Positions 1 to 9,815 of a stretch of 64,000 nucleotides of DNA are shown in pieces (the first letter of the stretch is position 1; the number at the start of each line of letters is the position of its first letter). The position numbers and the translations under genes are program-made. The notes below the pieces were generated by a model, which did no database searches, was not told the DNA's origin, and was given only the letters and a program-made list of their open reading frames with translations. Location: positions 372,001 through 436,000 of the forward strand of contig NZ_JAGQCW010000001.1 of NCBI RefSeq assembly GCF_024346395.1. Direction: 5' to 3'. The DNA is from Cyanobium sp. AMD-g. GTDB taxonomy: Bacteria; Cyanobacteriota; Cyanobacteriia; PCC-6307; Cyanobiaceae.

Positions 1-308
1 CAGCCGGCGTCGTCGGAGGCGGTATCGAAACCGGAACCCACCGCCTCAGCCACCGGAGCGGCGCCCGGCCGGAAACCTGCCGCCCAGATGGCGCGGGTGC
101 GGCCATGGAGCGCCTCGCCGTCCAGCCCCCAGAGCCGCAGAATTTTTTCCAGGTCATCGCGGATGTCGGCGGCTCCTGGAAAACCCGCATAGCGCATCTG
201 CAGCCTGGCTGCATCGACCAGGTGCTCGTCCTGGGGGCGCTCCACCGCCAGCAGCCGGTCGACCGTCTCCCGGTCGCTGGCATGGAGGGGATGGTTCTGG
301 TCGTCCAT
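1..308 (-). CDS. DUF3288 family protein (3' end beyond window)
   Basis: The reverse strand reads from an ATG at 308 through 102 sense codons to the window edge, so the C-terminus is missing. The N-terminus (MDDQNHPLHASDRETVDRLL) and the later LRMRY-like segment, here LQMRYAGFPGA, followed by a leucine-rich helix match my memory of DUF3288, a small cyanobacterial family of unknown function. It is probably soluble, since no hydrophobic segment is seen. It is divergent from the ABC exporter that starts at 346, so the short gap between them must hold both promoters. No biochemical role can be given. Confidence 0.75.
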   Translation of the reverse strand, partial: MDDQNHPLHASDRETVDRLLAVERPQDEHLVDAARLQMRYAGFPGAADIRDDLEKILRLWGLDGEALHGRTRAIWAAGFRPGAAPVAEAVGSGFDTASDDAG

Positions 309-345
309 GGACCCTGGTGAGCGATGCCTAGGTTAGGAGCCCCCG

Positions 346-2112
346 ATGCCCCGTCCCTCCTGCATGAGCGCCCTGCGGCTGGATCTGATCGGGCGCTACC
401 TCCGTCCGCACAGGCGCACGGTGCTGGTGGGGGCCGGTGCCCTGGTGGTGGTGAACCTGCTCGGGGTGGCGATCCCCCTGGTGGTGCGGCAGACGATCAA
501 CGCGCTCAAGCCCGGCTTCGTGCTCGGCGATGTGCTCGGTGTGGCGGGTCTGATCATCGTGATGGCCACGGTGATGGGGGCCACCCGCCTCTATTCGCGC
601 ATGCTGGTGTTCGGGGTCGGCCGGCAGGTGGAGGCGAGCCTGAAGGAGCGGATCTTCGACCACGTGCTCACCCAGGACCCCGGCTGGGTGCAGACCACCG
701 GCAGCGGCGAGGTGATCAGCCGGGCCACCAGTGATGTGGAGAACATCCGACGGCTGCTCGGTTTCGCCCTCCTCAGCCTCACCAACACGGTGCTGGCCTA
801 TGCCCTCACCCTGCCGGCGATGCTGGCGATCGACCCCCTGCTGAGCCTGGCAGCCGTCTCGCTCTATCCCGGCATGCTGATGGTGGTGCGCCTGTTCGGC
901 GGCCGCATGATGAAGCAGCAGCGCCGCCAGCAGGAGGTGCTCGCCAACCTCAGCGATCTGGTCCAGGAGGATCTCAGCGGCATCGGCGCCATCAAGATCT
1001 ACGGCCAGGAGGCCACCGAGGAGAAGGCCTTCGCCGACCTCAACAAGGTGTATCTGGATGCCCAGCTCTCCCTGGCCCGCACCCGCAGCACCCTCTTTCC
1101 CCTGCTGGAGGGAATCGCCTCCCTCAGCCTGCTGCTGCTGCTGGCCCTGGGCAGCGGCCAGCTGGAAAGCGGCCGGCTCAGCATCGGCGATCTGGTGGCC
1201 CTGATCCTGTTCGTGGAGCGCCTGGTCTTCCCGACCGCTTTGCTGGGCTTCACACTCAACACCTTTCAGACCGGCCAGGTGAGCCTGGAGCGGGTGGAAG
1301 CCCTGCTCAGCCACCCCCCCGCCATCGTGTCGCCCGCCGATCCCCTGCCCCCCGGTCGCCCGGCCCTCGGCGCCGTCGTGGCCAGGGGACTCACGGTCCG
1401 TTACCCGGGGGCGGAGCGGCCGGCGCTGGAGAACCTCAGCTTCGAAATCCGCCCCGGTGAGCTGGTGGCGGTGGTGGGGCCTGTGGGTTGCGGCAAGACC
1501 ACGCTGGCCCGGGCCCTGGGCCGGATGGTGGAAGTGCCCGCCGACCAGCTGTTCCTCGATGGCGTCGACGTCACCCGGCTGCAGCTGGGCGATCTGCGGC
1601 GCCAGGTGGCCCTGGTGCCCCAGGAGGGGTACCTGTTCACCGCCAGCCTTGCCGACAACCTGCGCTACGGCGATCCCGAGGCCGGCATGGAGCGGGTGGA
1701 GGAGGCCGCCCGCCAGGCCCGGCTGGAGGGGGACATCAAGGGCTTCCCGGACGGCTATCGCACCCTGGTGGGGGAGCGGGGCATCACCCTGAGTGGCGGC
1801 CAGCGCCAGCGCACCGCCCTGGGGCGGGCGTTGCTGGTGGAGGCCCCGCTGCTGGTGCTCGATGACGCCCTGGCCAGTGTCGACAACACCACGGCGGCAG
1901 GGATTCTGCGTTCGGTGCGCGAAGAACAGCGGCGCACGGTGGTGATGATCAGCCACCAGCTCTCGGCGGCGGCGGCCTGCGACCGGATCCTTGTGCTCGA
2001 AGCGGGTCATCTCGTCCAGGAGGGCCACCACAACGACCTGCTGCAGCAGGAGGGCACCTACCGCCGGCTCTGGGACCGGGAGGAGGCCGTCCGCCAGCTC
2101 CAGGCCGCCTGA
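346..2112 (+). CDS. ABC transporter half-exporter, MdlA-like (TMD-NBD)
   Basis: A 588-residue half-transporter with an N-terminal membrane domain (about residues 15-320, several hydrophobic helices) and a C-terminal ATPase (about 345-580). Walker A is GPVGCGKTT near residue 378, the signature is LSGGQRQR near 482, and Walker B plus D-loop is LVLDDALASVD near 503. The residue after the Walker B aspartate is Asp rather than the usual catalytic Glu, as in MdlA-type subunits, which work in heterodimers. It probably exports a hydrophobic or drug-like compound, but the substrate cannot be read from sequence. An in-frame ATG at 364 is an alternative start. No partner subunit is adjacent. Confidence 0.9.
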   Translation: MPRPSCMSALRLDLIGRYLRPHRRTVLVGAGALVVVNLLGVAIPLVVRQTINALKPGFVLGDVLGVAGLIIVMATVMGATRLYSRMLVFGVGRQVEASLKERIFDHVLTQDPGWVQTTGSGEVISRATSDVENIRRLLGFALLSLTNTVLAYALTLPAMLAIDPLLSLAAVSLYPGMLMVVRLFGGRMMKQQRRQQEVLANLSDLVQEDLSGIGAIKIYGQEATEEKAFADLNKVYLDAQLSLARTRSTLFPLLEGIASLSLLLLLALGSGQLESGRLSIGDLVALILFVERLVFPTALLGFTLNTFQTGQVSLERVEALLSHPPAIVSPADPLPPGRPALGAVVARGLTVRYPGAERPALENLSFEIRPGELVAVVGPVGCGKTTLARALGRMVEVPADQLFLDGVDVTRLQLGDLRRQVALVPQEGYLFTASLADNLRYGDPEAGMERVEEAARQARLEGDIKGFPDGYRTLVGERGITLSGGQRQRTALGRALLVEAPLLVLDDALASVDNTTAAGILRSVREEQRRTVVMISHQLSAAAACDRILVLEAGHLVQEGHHNDLLQQEGTYRRLWDREEAVRQLQAA

Positions 2113-2241
2113 GCGGACCGCAGAGCCCCTGGCGCCAGCTGGGCGAGGTTTCTAACAGTTGTTGAGTTCCACCATCGAGGGGCGGTGGCTGGGCTTACCT
2201 GGAAGGGCCGTGGTTCCCTCACCGCCTGCCACGCCGTTCCC

Positions 2242-2520
2242 ATGGCCCCCACACCGTCGCCTCTCAGCCAGACGCTCAACGTTCGCTGCACCCTGACCTT
2301 CGGTGACATCTACGGCCAGGTCCTGATCTGGATGGCCGTGATCTTCGTGAGCCTGGCGGCGGGTCTGGCCCTGATGGGGGCAAGCCGGCCCCTGTTCGCG
2401 CTGGTGGGGGTGGGCCTGATTCTGGTGCTGTCGCTGCCCTTCCTGCTGTTCGCCTTCATCACCACCCTGCTCAACCACATCGCCCTGGTGCCGCAACAGG
2501 ACCGTCAGGGGGCTTCCTAG
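2242..2520 (+). CDS. small two-helix membrane protein, unknown function
   Basis: A 92-residue protein with two hydrophobic stretches (about residues 30-52 and 55-80) and a short polar tail. I start it at the ATG at 2242 because the frame upstream of it gives an unlikely leader. It lies between the ABC exporter and msrA on the same strand with small gaps and may be co-transcribed with them. I do not recognise a named family. It could be a conserved cyanobacterial inner-membrane protein. Confidence 0.6.
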   Translation: MAPTPSPLSQTLNVRCTLTFGDIYGQVLIWMAVIFVSLAAGLALMGASRPLFALVGVGLILVLSLPFLLFAFITTLLNHIALVPQQDRQGAS

Positions 2521-2546
2521 GGTTGGGTCCCTGACGGCACATCACC

Positions 2547-3263
2547 TTGTTCGGCCTCTTCAACAGCCCTGCGGGCAGCGCTGGCAACACGGGCGCCGCG
2601 GGCGTCCACGCCGTGCTGGGCACCCCGCTGGCGGCCCCGCTGACGGAGGCCCAGGCGGAGGCCCAGTTCGGCTGCGGCTGCTTCTGGGGGGCGGAGAAGG
2701 GTTTCTGGCGCCTGCCGGGAGTGGTCACCACCGCGGTGGGCTATGCCGGTGGCCAGCTGGCCTCCCCCACCTACGAGCAGGTCTGCAGCGGCCGCAGCGG
2801 CCACGCCGAGGTGGTGCGGGTGGTGTGGGACACCCATCAGGTGTCCTTCGCCGATCTGCTCAAGCTGTTCTGGGAGTGCCACGACCCCACCCAGGGCAAC
2901 CGCCAGGGGAACGACCGCGGCAGCCAGTACCGATCCGCCATCTTCGTGGACGACCCCGCGCTGCTGGCCCTCGCCGAGGCCAGCCGCCAGGCCTACCAGG
3001 CGGCTCTCGACGCCGCCGGGGCTGGAGCCATCACCACCGAGATCGGCGCCGGCAGACGCTTCCACTTCGCCGAGCCCTACCACCAGCAGTACCTGGCCAA
3101 GCCGGGAAGCCGCCCTTACTGCTCCGCCCAGCCCACGGGAATCCGCCTCGGCCCCTTCCCCGGCGCCACCTATCTCCTTCCCGCCAGCGTGTGGGAAAGC
3201 TATGACTGGGCCATCCCCCATTGCGTCCTTCGCGGCGACAATGCGCCGATCGCCCTCGTCTGA
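2547..3263 (+). CDS. msrA: peptide methionine-(S)-sulfoxide reductase
   Basis: MsrA reduces the S-epimer of methionine sulfoxide in proteins. The active-site motif GCFWGAEKGFW lies near residues 44-54, followed by family blocks TTAVGYAGG, HAEVV, LFWECHDPTQGNRQGNDRGSQYRSA and FHFAEPYHQQYLAK (in pieces). A YCS after the PYHQQYL block could supply the recycling cysteine. The C-terminus continues about 40 residues past the point where short MsrA proteins end and carries another cysteine (HCVLR). No ATG fits upstream of the motif, so TTG at 2547 is taken as start. Length is 238 residues. It is one of several oxidative-damage genes in the window (see bcp at 5636). Confidence 0.92.
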   Translation: MFGLFNSPAGSAGNTGAAGVHAVLGTPLAAPLTEAQAEAQFGCGCFWGAEKGFWRLPGVVTTAVGYAGGQLASPTYEQVCSGRSGHAEVVRVVWDTHQVSFADLLKLFWECHDPTQGNRQGNDRGSQYRSAIFVDDPALLALAEASRQAYQAALDAAGAGAITTEIGAGRRFHFAEPYHQQYLAKPGSRPYCSAQPTGIRLGPFPGATYLLPASVWESYDWAIPHCVLRGDNAPIALV

Positions 3264-3274
3264 CCGCCCCCTCC

Positions 3275-3583
3275 ATGGCCGCCCCCCCGCTGCTCGCGCT
3301 CGGACTCCTGCCCCTGCTGGCGATGCAGTCCCCCTGGTGGGAGAACTACGACATCCGCGAACGGTTCCTCTGCGGTGACCGCGTCTCGGTGGTGCTGGAG
3401 CGCAACGCCTCCCAGGCCTCCCTGATCGCCGGCCGCACCCAGTCGACCCTGTTCCGGGAGGAATCGGACGCTCCGGGCCTTCGCTACCAGAACGAGAGCC
3501 TGCGGGTGATCCTGCGCGGCGATGAACTCACCCTCGAACAACTGCCCATTCGACGCATCTGCGTACGCAGCGAACAGGTATGA
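3275..3583 (+). CDS. exported MliC-like small protein
   Basis: A 102-residue protein beginning with a short hydrophobic signal-like segment (residues 1-17, ending LLAMQS). The mature part resembles the MliC/lysozyme-inhibitor fold: a cysteine in FLCGDRVSVVLERNAS, a central GRTQSTLF strand, a LRYQNES turn and LRGDELTLEQ, then a second cysteine near the end. This similarity is judged by eye and is weak to moderate. If right, it would be an envelope protein that binds C-type lysozyme or a related ligand. It heads a three-gene run with ATGA and GTGA overlaps to the next two genes, suggesting one transcript. Confidence 0.6.
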   Translation: MAAPPLLALGLLPLLAMQSPWWENYDIRERFLCGDRVSVVLERNASQASLIAGRTQSTLFREESDAPGLRYQNESLRVILRGDELTLEQLPIRRICVRSEQV

Positions 3584-3741
3584 AGCCCCTCTCCGATCGG
3601 GTGGTGATCGTGGCCCTGATCGCCGCCGTCGGAATCTGCTTCGCCCTGGCCTTCTGGACCGTGCGTCTGCATCCCTCCGGCGAACCGCCTCTGCAGTGGC
3701 GCCAGGGGCCCAGTGCCCAGGCGCCGGCCTTCCTGTCGTGA
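3580..3741 (+). CDS. 53-residue single-helix membrane protein
   Basis: A short protein with one clear transmembrane segment (residues about 8-26, VVIVALIAAVGICFALAFW) and a polar C-terminal tail. Its ATG overlaps the stop of the upstream gene (ATGA at 3580) and its stop overlaps the GTG start of the next gene (GTGA at 3738), which argues that it is real and translationally coupled. No family was recognised. Confidence 0.6.
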   Translation: MKPLSDRVVIVALIAAVGICFALAFWTVRLHPSGEPPLQWRQGPSAQAPAFLS

Positions 3742-4094
3742 GGGACCCCGCCGAGGACCGGGACGAGCCCAGGCGCCAGCTGCATCCGCTGCCCAAGGGG
3801 CTGGTGGAGCTCTACGGGTTGCTGGCCGTGCTGTTCGTCCTGGTACCGGAATGGATGGCCGGCGGCGCCCTGAAGGGCTTCAGGGAGGGTCGGGAAGGCT
3901 CCGAGCTGCCCCTGCCGTCGATGGCCTGGCAGCGGCTGCCGGAACTGCAGCTGGCCACGATGGGGCTGGCGGAGCTGCGGCTGATGGCCCGGCGCGAGCG
4001 CCTCTGTGGCTACACGGTGATGGGGCGCCAGCGCCTCACCAATCGCCTGATGCGGCGCCTGTCCAGACGCCGCGGCACGCCCAGGACGCTGTGA
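3738..4094 (+). CDS. hypothetical protein with one membrane segment
   Basis: A 118-residue protein starting at a GTG that overlaps the preceding stop codon. It has a hydrophobic segment (about residues 24-44, LVELYGLLAVLFVLVPEWMA), a middle stretch predicted to be helical, and a basic, arginine-rich C-terminus (LMRRLSRRRG). The basic tail might contact nucleic acid or membrane, but that is only a guess. It ends just before the tRNA-Pro gene. I do not recognise the family. Confidence 0.6.
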   Translation: MRDPAEDRDEPRRQLHPLPKGLVELYGLLAVLFVLVPEWMAGGALKGFREGREGSELPLPSMAWQRLPELQLATMGLAELRLMARRERLCGYTVMGRQRLTNRLMRRLSRRRGTPRTL

Positions 4095-4108
4095 TAGCTT
4101 CATTCCGC

Positions 4109-4182
4109 CGGGGCGTAGCGCAGCTTGGTAGCGCACCACTTTGGGGTAGTGGGGGTCGTGGGTTCGAATCCCGCCGCTCCGA
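4109..4182 (+). tRNA. tRNA-Pro (anticodon GGG)
   Basis: A 74-nt cloverleaf. The acceptor stem pairs CGGGGCG with CGCTCCG (one G-U pair), followed by discriminator A. The anticodon loop is TTGGGGT on a CCACT/AGTGG stem, giving anticodon GGG. The T-arm is GTGGG-TTCGAAT-CCCGC. The 3' CCA is not encoded. A strong hairpin terminator lies about 60 bases downstream. Confidence 0.95.
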
Positions 4183-4239
4183 TTCAGCCGGTCCACCGAA
4201 CGTTCCGCCAATGGGGTCGTCGGTTGTTGTTCGTTCCTT

Positions 4240-4267
4240 CAGCTGATCCCATCAGCTGATTTTTTTT
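4240..4267 (+). terminator. rho-independent terminator after tRNA-Pro
   Basis: A perfect 8-bp inverted repeat, CAGCTGAT-CCC-ATCAGCTG, runs directly into a T-rich tract (A then eight T). This is a textbook intrinsic terminator for the tRNA transcript. It also ends just before the convergent gene that stops at 4302. Confidence 0.85.
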
Positions 4268-4301
4268 GGCCCGGATCGGTTTGCCGGAGCCTGGCGACGC
4301 C

Positions 4302-4583
4302 TCAGTGCAGCCGGGTGGCGACGTTGAAGCGCACCAGCCAGAGGTTGACGCGCCGACGCAGGCGGGGCGGCACCTCCTGCACCAGCTGGAACAGCTCCTG
4401 GGAGGCCAGGCGGCGCAGGGCGCGGACATCGACCCGCCAGAGGGCTTCCGCCTCCCGGATCAGCCGTGCCCAGGTGCGGGCTGTCTGCCAGCGGCGCACG
4501 CGATGCTGCGCGGGTTCGGCGCCCTCACCGGAGCTGGTTGGCAGCCGGGTGACCATGACGGCGGCGCCGAAACAACACTCCAA
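4302..4583 (-). CDS. small hypothetical protein, basic
   Basis: A 93-residue protein, rich in arginine and predicted to be mostly helical (for example LIREAEALWRVDVRALRRLA). A second ATG ten codons in (MVTRLP) is an equally possible start. No cysteine pattern or membrane segment is obvious. It sits downstream of the exonuclease gene on the same strand, with an 84-base gap. I do not recognise the family. Confidence 0.5.
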   Translation of the reverse strand: MECCFGAAVMVTRLPTSSGEGAEPAQHRVRRWQTARTWARLIREAEALWRVDVRALRRLASQELFQLVQEVPPRLRRRVNLWLVRFNVATRLH

Positions 4584-4667
4584 GGGTGGGGAGGCGGCGG
4601 CGAAGCGCCCCGGATCATCGGATCTGCTTCAACCATCGAAACAAAAACGGAAGATCCGGCGCCGGCC

Positions 4668-5534
4668 TCAGGCACTTCTGGCCAGGACTTCGCTGGCGGA
4701 GGGATCGGGCACCAACTGGACCGCAAAGGGCAGGGCCTCCGCCTCACGCCGGCTCAGTCGTCGGCTCCAGGCCCTTGGCACCGCTTCGTTCCAGCGGAAG
4801 CCAGCTTCCCTGGCGCGGTGACGCTCGGCATAGGGAAGGTCCGCCCGGTAGAGACAGCGGGGCTCCAGGGCGGCCTGCAACAGGGCCTCCAGGTCGGTGC
4901 AGCGCTCGAACACCTGGGCCAGGTAGATGCAGTCGGTCAGGGCCCGGTGGGCCGCCCACACCGGCACGCCGTAGGCCAGGGCCAGATCACGGACGGAAGG
5001 GGTGCTGCGCAGCTGGCGCTCCGCCGGCCAGCGGATGTCCTCCATCGAGCAGATCCAGGGGCGATCCAGCACCGGCAGCGGCCCCAGGCCGAACCACTGA
5101 CGGTCGAAGGCGACGTTGTGGGCCACCAGGGCCTCAGAGGCTGCCACCATGGCCCGGAAGCAGGCCAGGGCGTCCTGCCAGGGCTGTTCCAGGCGCGTCA
5201 CGGCGGCGGGGATGCCGTTGATGCCCTCGGCGGGGTTAACAGCACAGGGCATCAGGAAGGACACCTGGGTGAGCACGGCCCGGTGGGGCACATGGAAGAG
5301 GATCGCCCCCACCTCGATGCACTGGCCCTGCAGGCTGGAGAGTCCGGTGGTCTCCGTGTCGAGGATCAGCAGGGTCTCCGGAACCCGGGGCAGGGCCCGT
5401 GCCGGGCGGCTGGCGCAGGCGGGCAGGGACAGGGGGGCCGAGCGGGTCGCGGCGGCAGCGGGCGGCTCGACAGGCACCGGCGCGGCCATGCCCAGCAGAT
5501 CGTTCTGCTGCCAGAGACCGGGTTGCTCCTGCAT
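4668..5534 (-). CDS. 3'-5' exonuclease, DnaQ/DEDDh family
   Basis: A 288-residue protein with the DEDDh nuclease core: ExoI motif LILDTETTGL (near residue 57), ExoII motif LVAHNVAFDRQW (about 140) and ExoIII motif WAAHRALTDC (about 192). These carry the metal-binding acids and the catalytic histidine. The C-terminal part holds a repeated AEGFRW-like element (REAGFRWNEA) also found in other cyanobacterial DnaQ-like proteins. It may proofread or trim nucleic acid ends. It is not linked to a polymerase gene here, so it could be a stand-alone epsilon-like exonuclease or an oligonucleotide nuclease. The first 50 residues are low-complexity. Confidence 0.88.
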   Translation of the reverse strand: MQEQPGLWQQNDLLGMAAPVPVEPPAAAATRSAPLSLPACASRPARALPRVPETLLILDTETTGLSSLQGQCIEVGAILFHVPHRAVLTQVSFLMPCAVNPAEGINGIPAAVTRLEQPWQDALACFRAMVAASEALVAHNVAFDRQWFGLGPLPVLDRPWICSMEDIRWPAERQLRSTPSVRDLALAYGVPVWAAHRALTDCIYLAQVFERCTDLEALLQAALEPRCLYRADLPYAERHRAREAGFRWNEAVPRAWSRRLSRREAEALPFAVQLVPDPSASEVLARSA

Positions 5535-5635
5535 CGGGCGCCGTCCGCACGCACCCCCATCGTCGCAAGCCGGGCAAGGCCCCGACGGGGCCGAGCTTCC
5601 TAGGCTGGGCGAACCCCCAGTCCTCCCCGCCTTCC

Positions 5636-6100
5636 GTGGCTCCAGCCCTCGCCCCCGGCGACACCGCCCCCCTGATCGCCCTCCCCGACCAGGACGGCAC
5701 GGAACGGCGCAGTGACCAGCTGGACGGCAGGGCCCTGGTGCTGTTCTTCTACCCCAAGGACGACACCCCCGGCTGCACCATGGAGGCCTGCGCCTTCCGC
5801 GACAGCTACACCGACCTGCAGGAGCTCGGAGCCGCGGTGTGGGGCGTCAGCGGCGACGATGCCGCCAGCCACCGGCGCTTCGCCAACCGGCACCGGCTGC
5901 CGTTCCCCTTGCTGGTGGATGGCGGCAACCGGCTGCGCAAGGCCTTCGGCGTGCCCAGCGTGCTGGGCCTGCTGCCCGGCAGGGTCACCTACGTCATCGA
6001 TGGCCACGGGGTGGTCCGCCACGTGTTCAACAACCTGCTGGACGGCCCGGCCCACCGGCGCGAGGCCCTGGAGGCCCTGCGGGGCCTCCAGGCGTCCTGA
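5636..6100 (+). CDS. bcp: peroxiredoxin Q/BCP, thiol peroxidase
   Basis: A 154-residue protein that reduces hydroperoxides using thioredoxin-type donors. The motif FFYPKDDTPGCTMEACAFRD contains the peroxidatic cysteine and a second cysteine five residues later, as in PrxQ/BCP. GTG at 5636 is chosen because it places the family's usual N-terminus (APALAPGDTAP) at the start; the open frame upstream is non-coding. It is divergent from the exonuclease gene at 5534, so the 100-base gap holds both promoters. Confidence 0.93.
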   Translation: MAPALAPGDTAPLIALPDQDGTERRSDQLDGRALVLFFYPKDDTPGCTMEACAFRDSYTDLQELGAAVWGVSGDDAASHRRFANRHRLPFPLLVDGGNRLRKAFGVPSVLGLLPGRVTYVIDGHGVVRHVFNNLLDGPAHRREALEALRGLQAS

Positions 6101-6131
6101 GCCACGCCGTGCCTAGGGAGGGACAGGGCCG

Positions 6132-6860
6132 ATGACACCGTGGCGACAGCAGGGGGAGCTCTGGACCCTGGAGCCCACGGGCCGGCCCCGGGGGCTGATC
6201 GAGTTCATCGGCGGCAGCTACCTGGCCGCCACCCCCCAGCTGAGCTACCGGCGCTTTCTTGAGGCCCTGGCCGCCCGGGGCTGGCGGATCCATGCCTGGA
6301 GCTACGTGCCGGGCTTCGACCACCAGGCCCAGGCCAACGCCGCCTGGCGCCTGTTCCGCCAGGTGCGGGAGCAGCAGGCCGGGCCGGCCGACGCCACCCT
6401 GATCCGCCTGGGCCACAGCCTCGGCTGCAAGCTGCACCTGCTCGCCCCCGATGGCGGCCGACGCTGTGATGGCCTGGTGGCGCTCAGCTTCAACAACTTC
6501 TCGGCCGAGCGCTCGATCCCCTTCCTGGCCGAGCTGGGCCAGCAGTTCCGCTTCCGCAGCGAGTTCAGCCCCTCCCCGGAGGACACCCTGCTCCAGATCG
6601 GCAGCAGCTACCGCCAGCCCCACAACCTGCTGGTGCGCTTCAGCCGCGACGGCATCGACCAGAGCGGCCGGCTGATCGGCGTGCTGCAGGCCAGGGCCGG
6701 CGATGCCTCCAGCCTGGTGGAGCTGCCCGGGGATCACCTCACCCCGGCCAGCGGCGGCCTGCGCAAGCAGTTCCTGGGGGAGTGGGCCGATGATCCGGCC
6801 CGCCAGCGGGGCATGGAGCGGCTGGCCGAGCAGATCAGCGCCTGGAGCGGGGCTGCCTGA
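6132..6860 (+). CDS. DUF1350 family protein, alpha/beta-hydrolase-like
   Basis: A 242-residue protein. It starts with a glycine-rich LIEFIGGSY strand-turn and carries GHSLGCK near residue 97, resembling the nucleophile elbow of alpha/beta hydrolases, plus the FNNFSAERSIPF block that I associate with DUF1350 of cyanobacteria and plastids. A histidine in LPGDHLTP near the end could complete a triad. Substrate and pathway are unknown. It follows bcp by 31 bases on the same strand and may share its transcript. Confidence 0.8.
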   Translation: MTPWRQQGELWTLEPTGRPRGLIEFIGGSYLAATPQLSYRRFLEALAARGWRIHAWSYVPGFDHQAQANAAWRLFRQVREQQAGPADATLIRLGHSLGCKLHLLAPDGGRRCDGLVALSFNNFSAERSIPFLAELGQQFRFRSEFSPSPEDTLLQIGSSYRQPHNLLVRFSRDGIDQSGRLIGVLQARAGDASSLVELPGDHLTPASGGLRKQFLGEWADDPARQRGMERLAEQISAWSGAA

Positions 6861-6881
6861 GGCCATCCGGGACGAAGAGCC

Positions 6882-8855
<1,974 letters not shown>

Positions 8856-8935
8856 GGCAAAGCCTGCCGGGCGGGCTGGGGCATGGTGCATTCAACCGCA
8901 GACAGGCCACGCTGGAGGGACACGGCTCCCTTCCC

Positions 8936-9388
8936 ATGCCCGCCTGGCTGACGATCCTGCTGGTGATGGGCCTGGTGATCGCCGTCCTGACCCCGAGCCG
9001 CCAGCAGTTCGCCTGGTTCCTGCGGCTGCGGCGGCCGCGCTGGCTGACCTTCGAGCGCTGGATCCCCGTGATCTGGTCGGTCGTCTACGTCTGCTTCTAC
9101 GCCTCGGCCCTGATCCGCTGGTGGGCTGGTGGGGTGACGGCGCCGCTGGCCATGGTGGGCTTCCTCGTGCTGCTCGTTCTGGTGCAGAGCTACACGCTGC
9201 TGATCTGCCGCACCCGGCGGCTCGCCTGGGGAACGGCGGCGGGCCTGGCCGGCTGGCTCTGGGGACTGGGCCTGGCGCTGGCGCTGCTGGCCGTGTCACG
9301 GCCCGCCAGCCTGCTGCTGCTGCCCTTCCTGCTCTGGAGCCCGATCGGCACCTTCGTCACCTGGCGGATGCAGCGGCTGAACCGCTGA
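8936..9388 (+). CDS. TspO/MBR-like membrane protein
   Basis: A 150-residue protein almost entirely of hydrophobic helices (about five), rich in tryptophan and arginine at helix ends (WFLRLRRPRWL, WIPVIWSVVYVCFY). This pattern matches TspO/MBR proteins, which bind tetrapyrroles or related ligands in the membrane. The PxW and WxxxY elements agree. A second, longer TspO-like gene lies at 23870. Ligand and role are inferred from family only. Confidence 0.72.
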   Translation: MPAWLTILLVMGLVIAVLTPSRQQFAWFLRLRRPRWLTFERWIPVIWSVVYVCFYASALIRWWAGGVTAPLAMVGFLVLLVLVQSYTLLICRTRRLAWGTAAGLAGWLWGLGLALALLAVSRPASLLLLPFLLWSPIGTFVTWRMQRLNR

Positions 9389-9488
9389 GGCCCCCAGGCC
9401 CTGAAGCACCGATCGGGCCGATCAGGGCTGCTCATCGCTGCTTGGCAAGTTCGCCCGGCGGCGTTAGCCAGGGGGCGAACCCACGGGA

Positions 9489-9815
9489 ATGGAGCGGAAG
9501 GCCATGGAGGAGCAGCCCATCACACCCCATGCCGGCCCGACACGCGACGCCGATGGCAACCTCACCTACGTGGGGGACGACGGTCGCCGCTACGTGGTGG
9601 GTCTGCCGCCGGACATCGATGAGGACAACGTCGAGAAGGTGATGACCCTGCTGCGGGGCGGCACCGGGCTGTTCCAGCAGATCGAGGCCCTCTGCCACCG
9701 CTGGATCCATGAGGTGGGCGGCAGCGAGCTCGATGAGCGGGCCGCCCTGGTGCTGCTGCTCACCACCCTGGAAACCGCCCTGGAGGACCGTTACCCCGAG
9801 AACGATCCGTCCTGA
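9489..9815 (+). CDS. conserved hypothetical protein (about 108 residues)
   Basis: A soluble, acidic protein with a strand-turn N-terminal half (DGNLTYVGDDGRRYVVGLP) and a helical second half (HRWIHEVGG, ALVLLLTTLETALEDRY). ATG at 9489 is the first start; ATG at 9504 is also possible and has a GGAAGG ribosome-binding-like site just upstream. Its stop overlaps the next gene's start (TGATG at 9813), so the two are probably translated together. I do not recognise a named family. Confidence 0.6.
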   Translation: MERKAMEEQPITPHAGPTRDADGNLTYVGDDGRRYVVGLPPDIDEDNVEKVMTLLRGGTGLFQQIEALCHRWIHEVGGSELDERAALVLLLTTLETALEDRYPENDPS

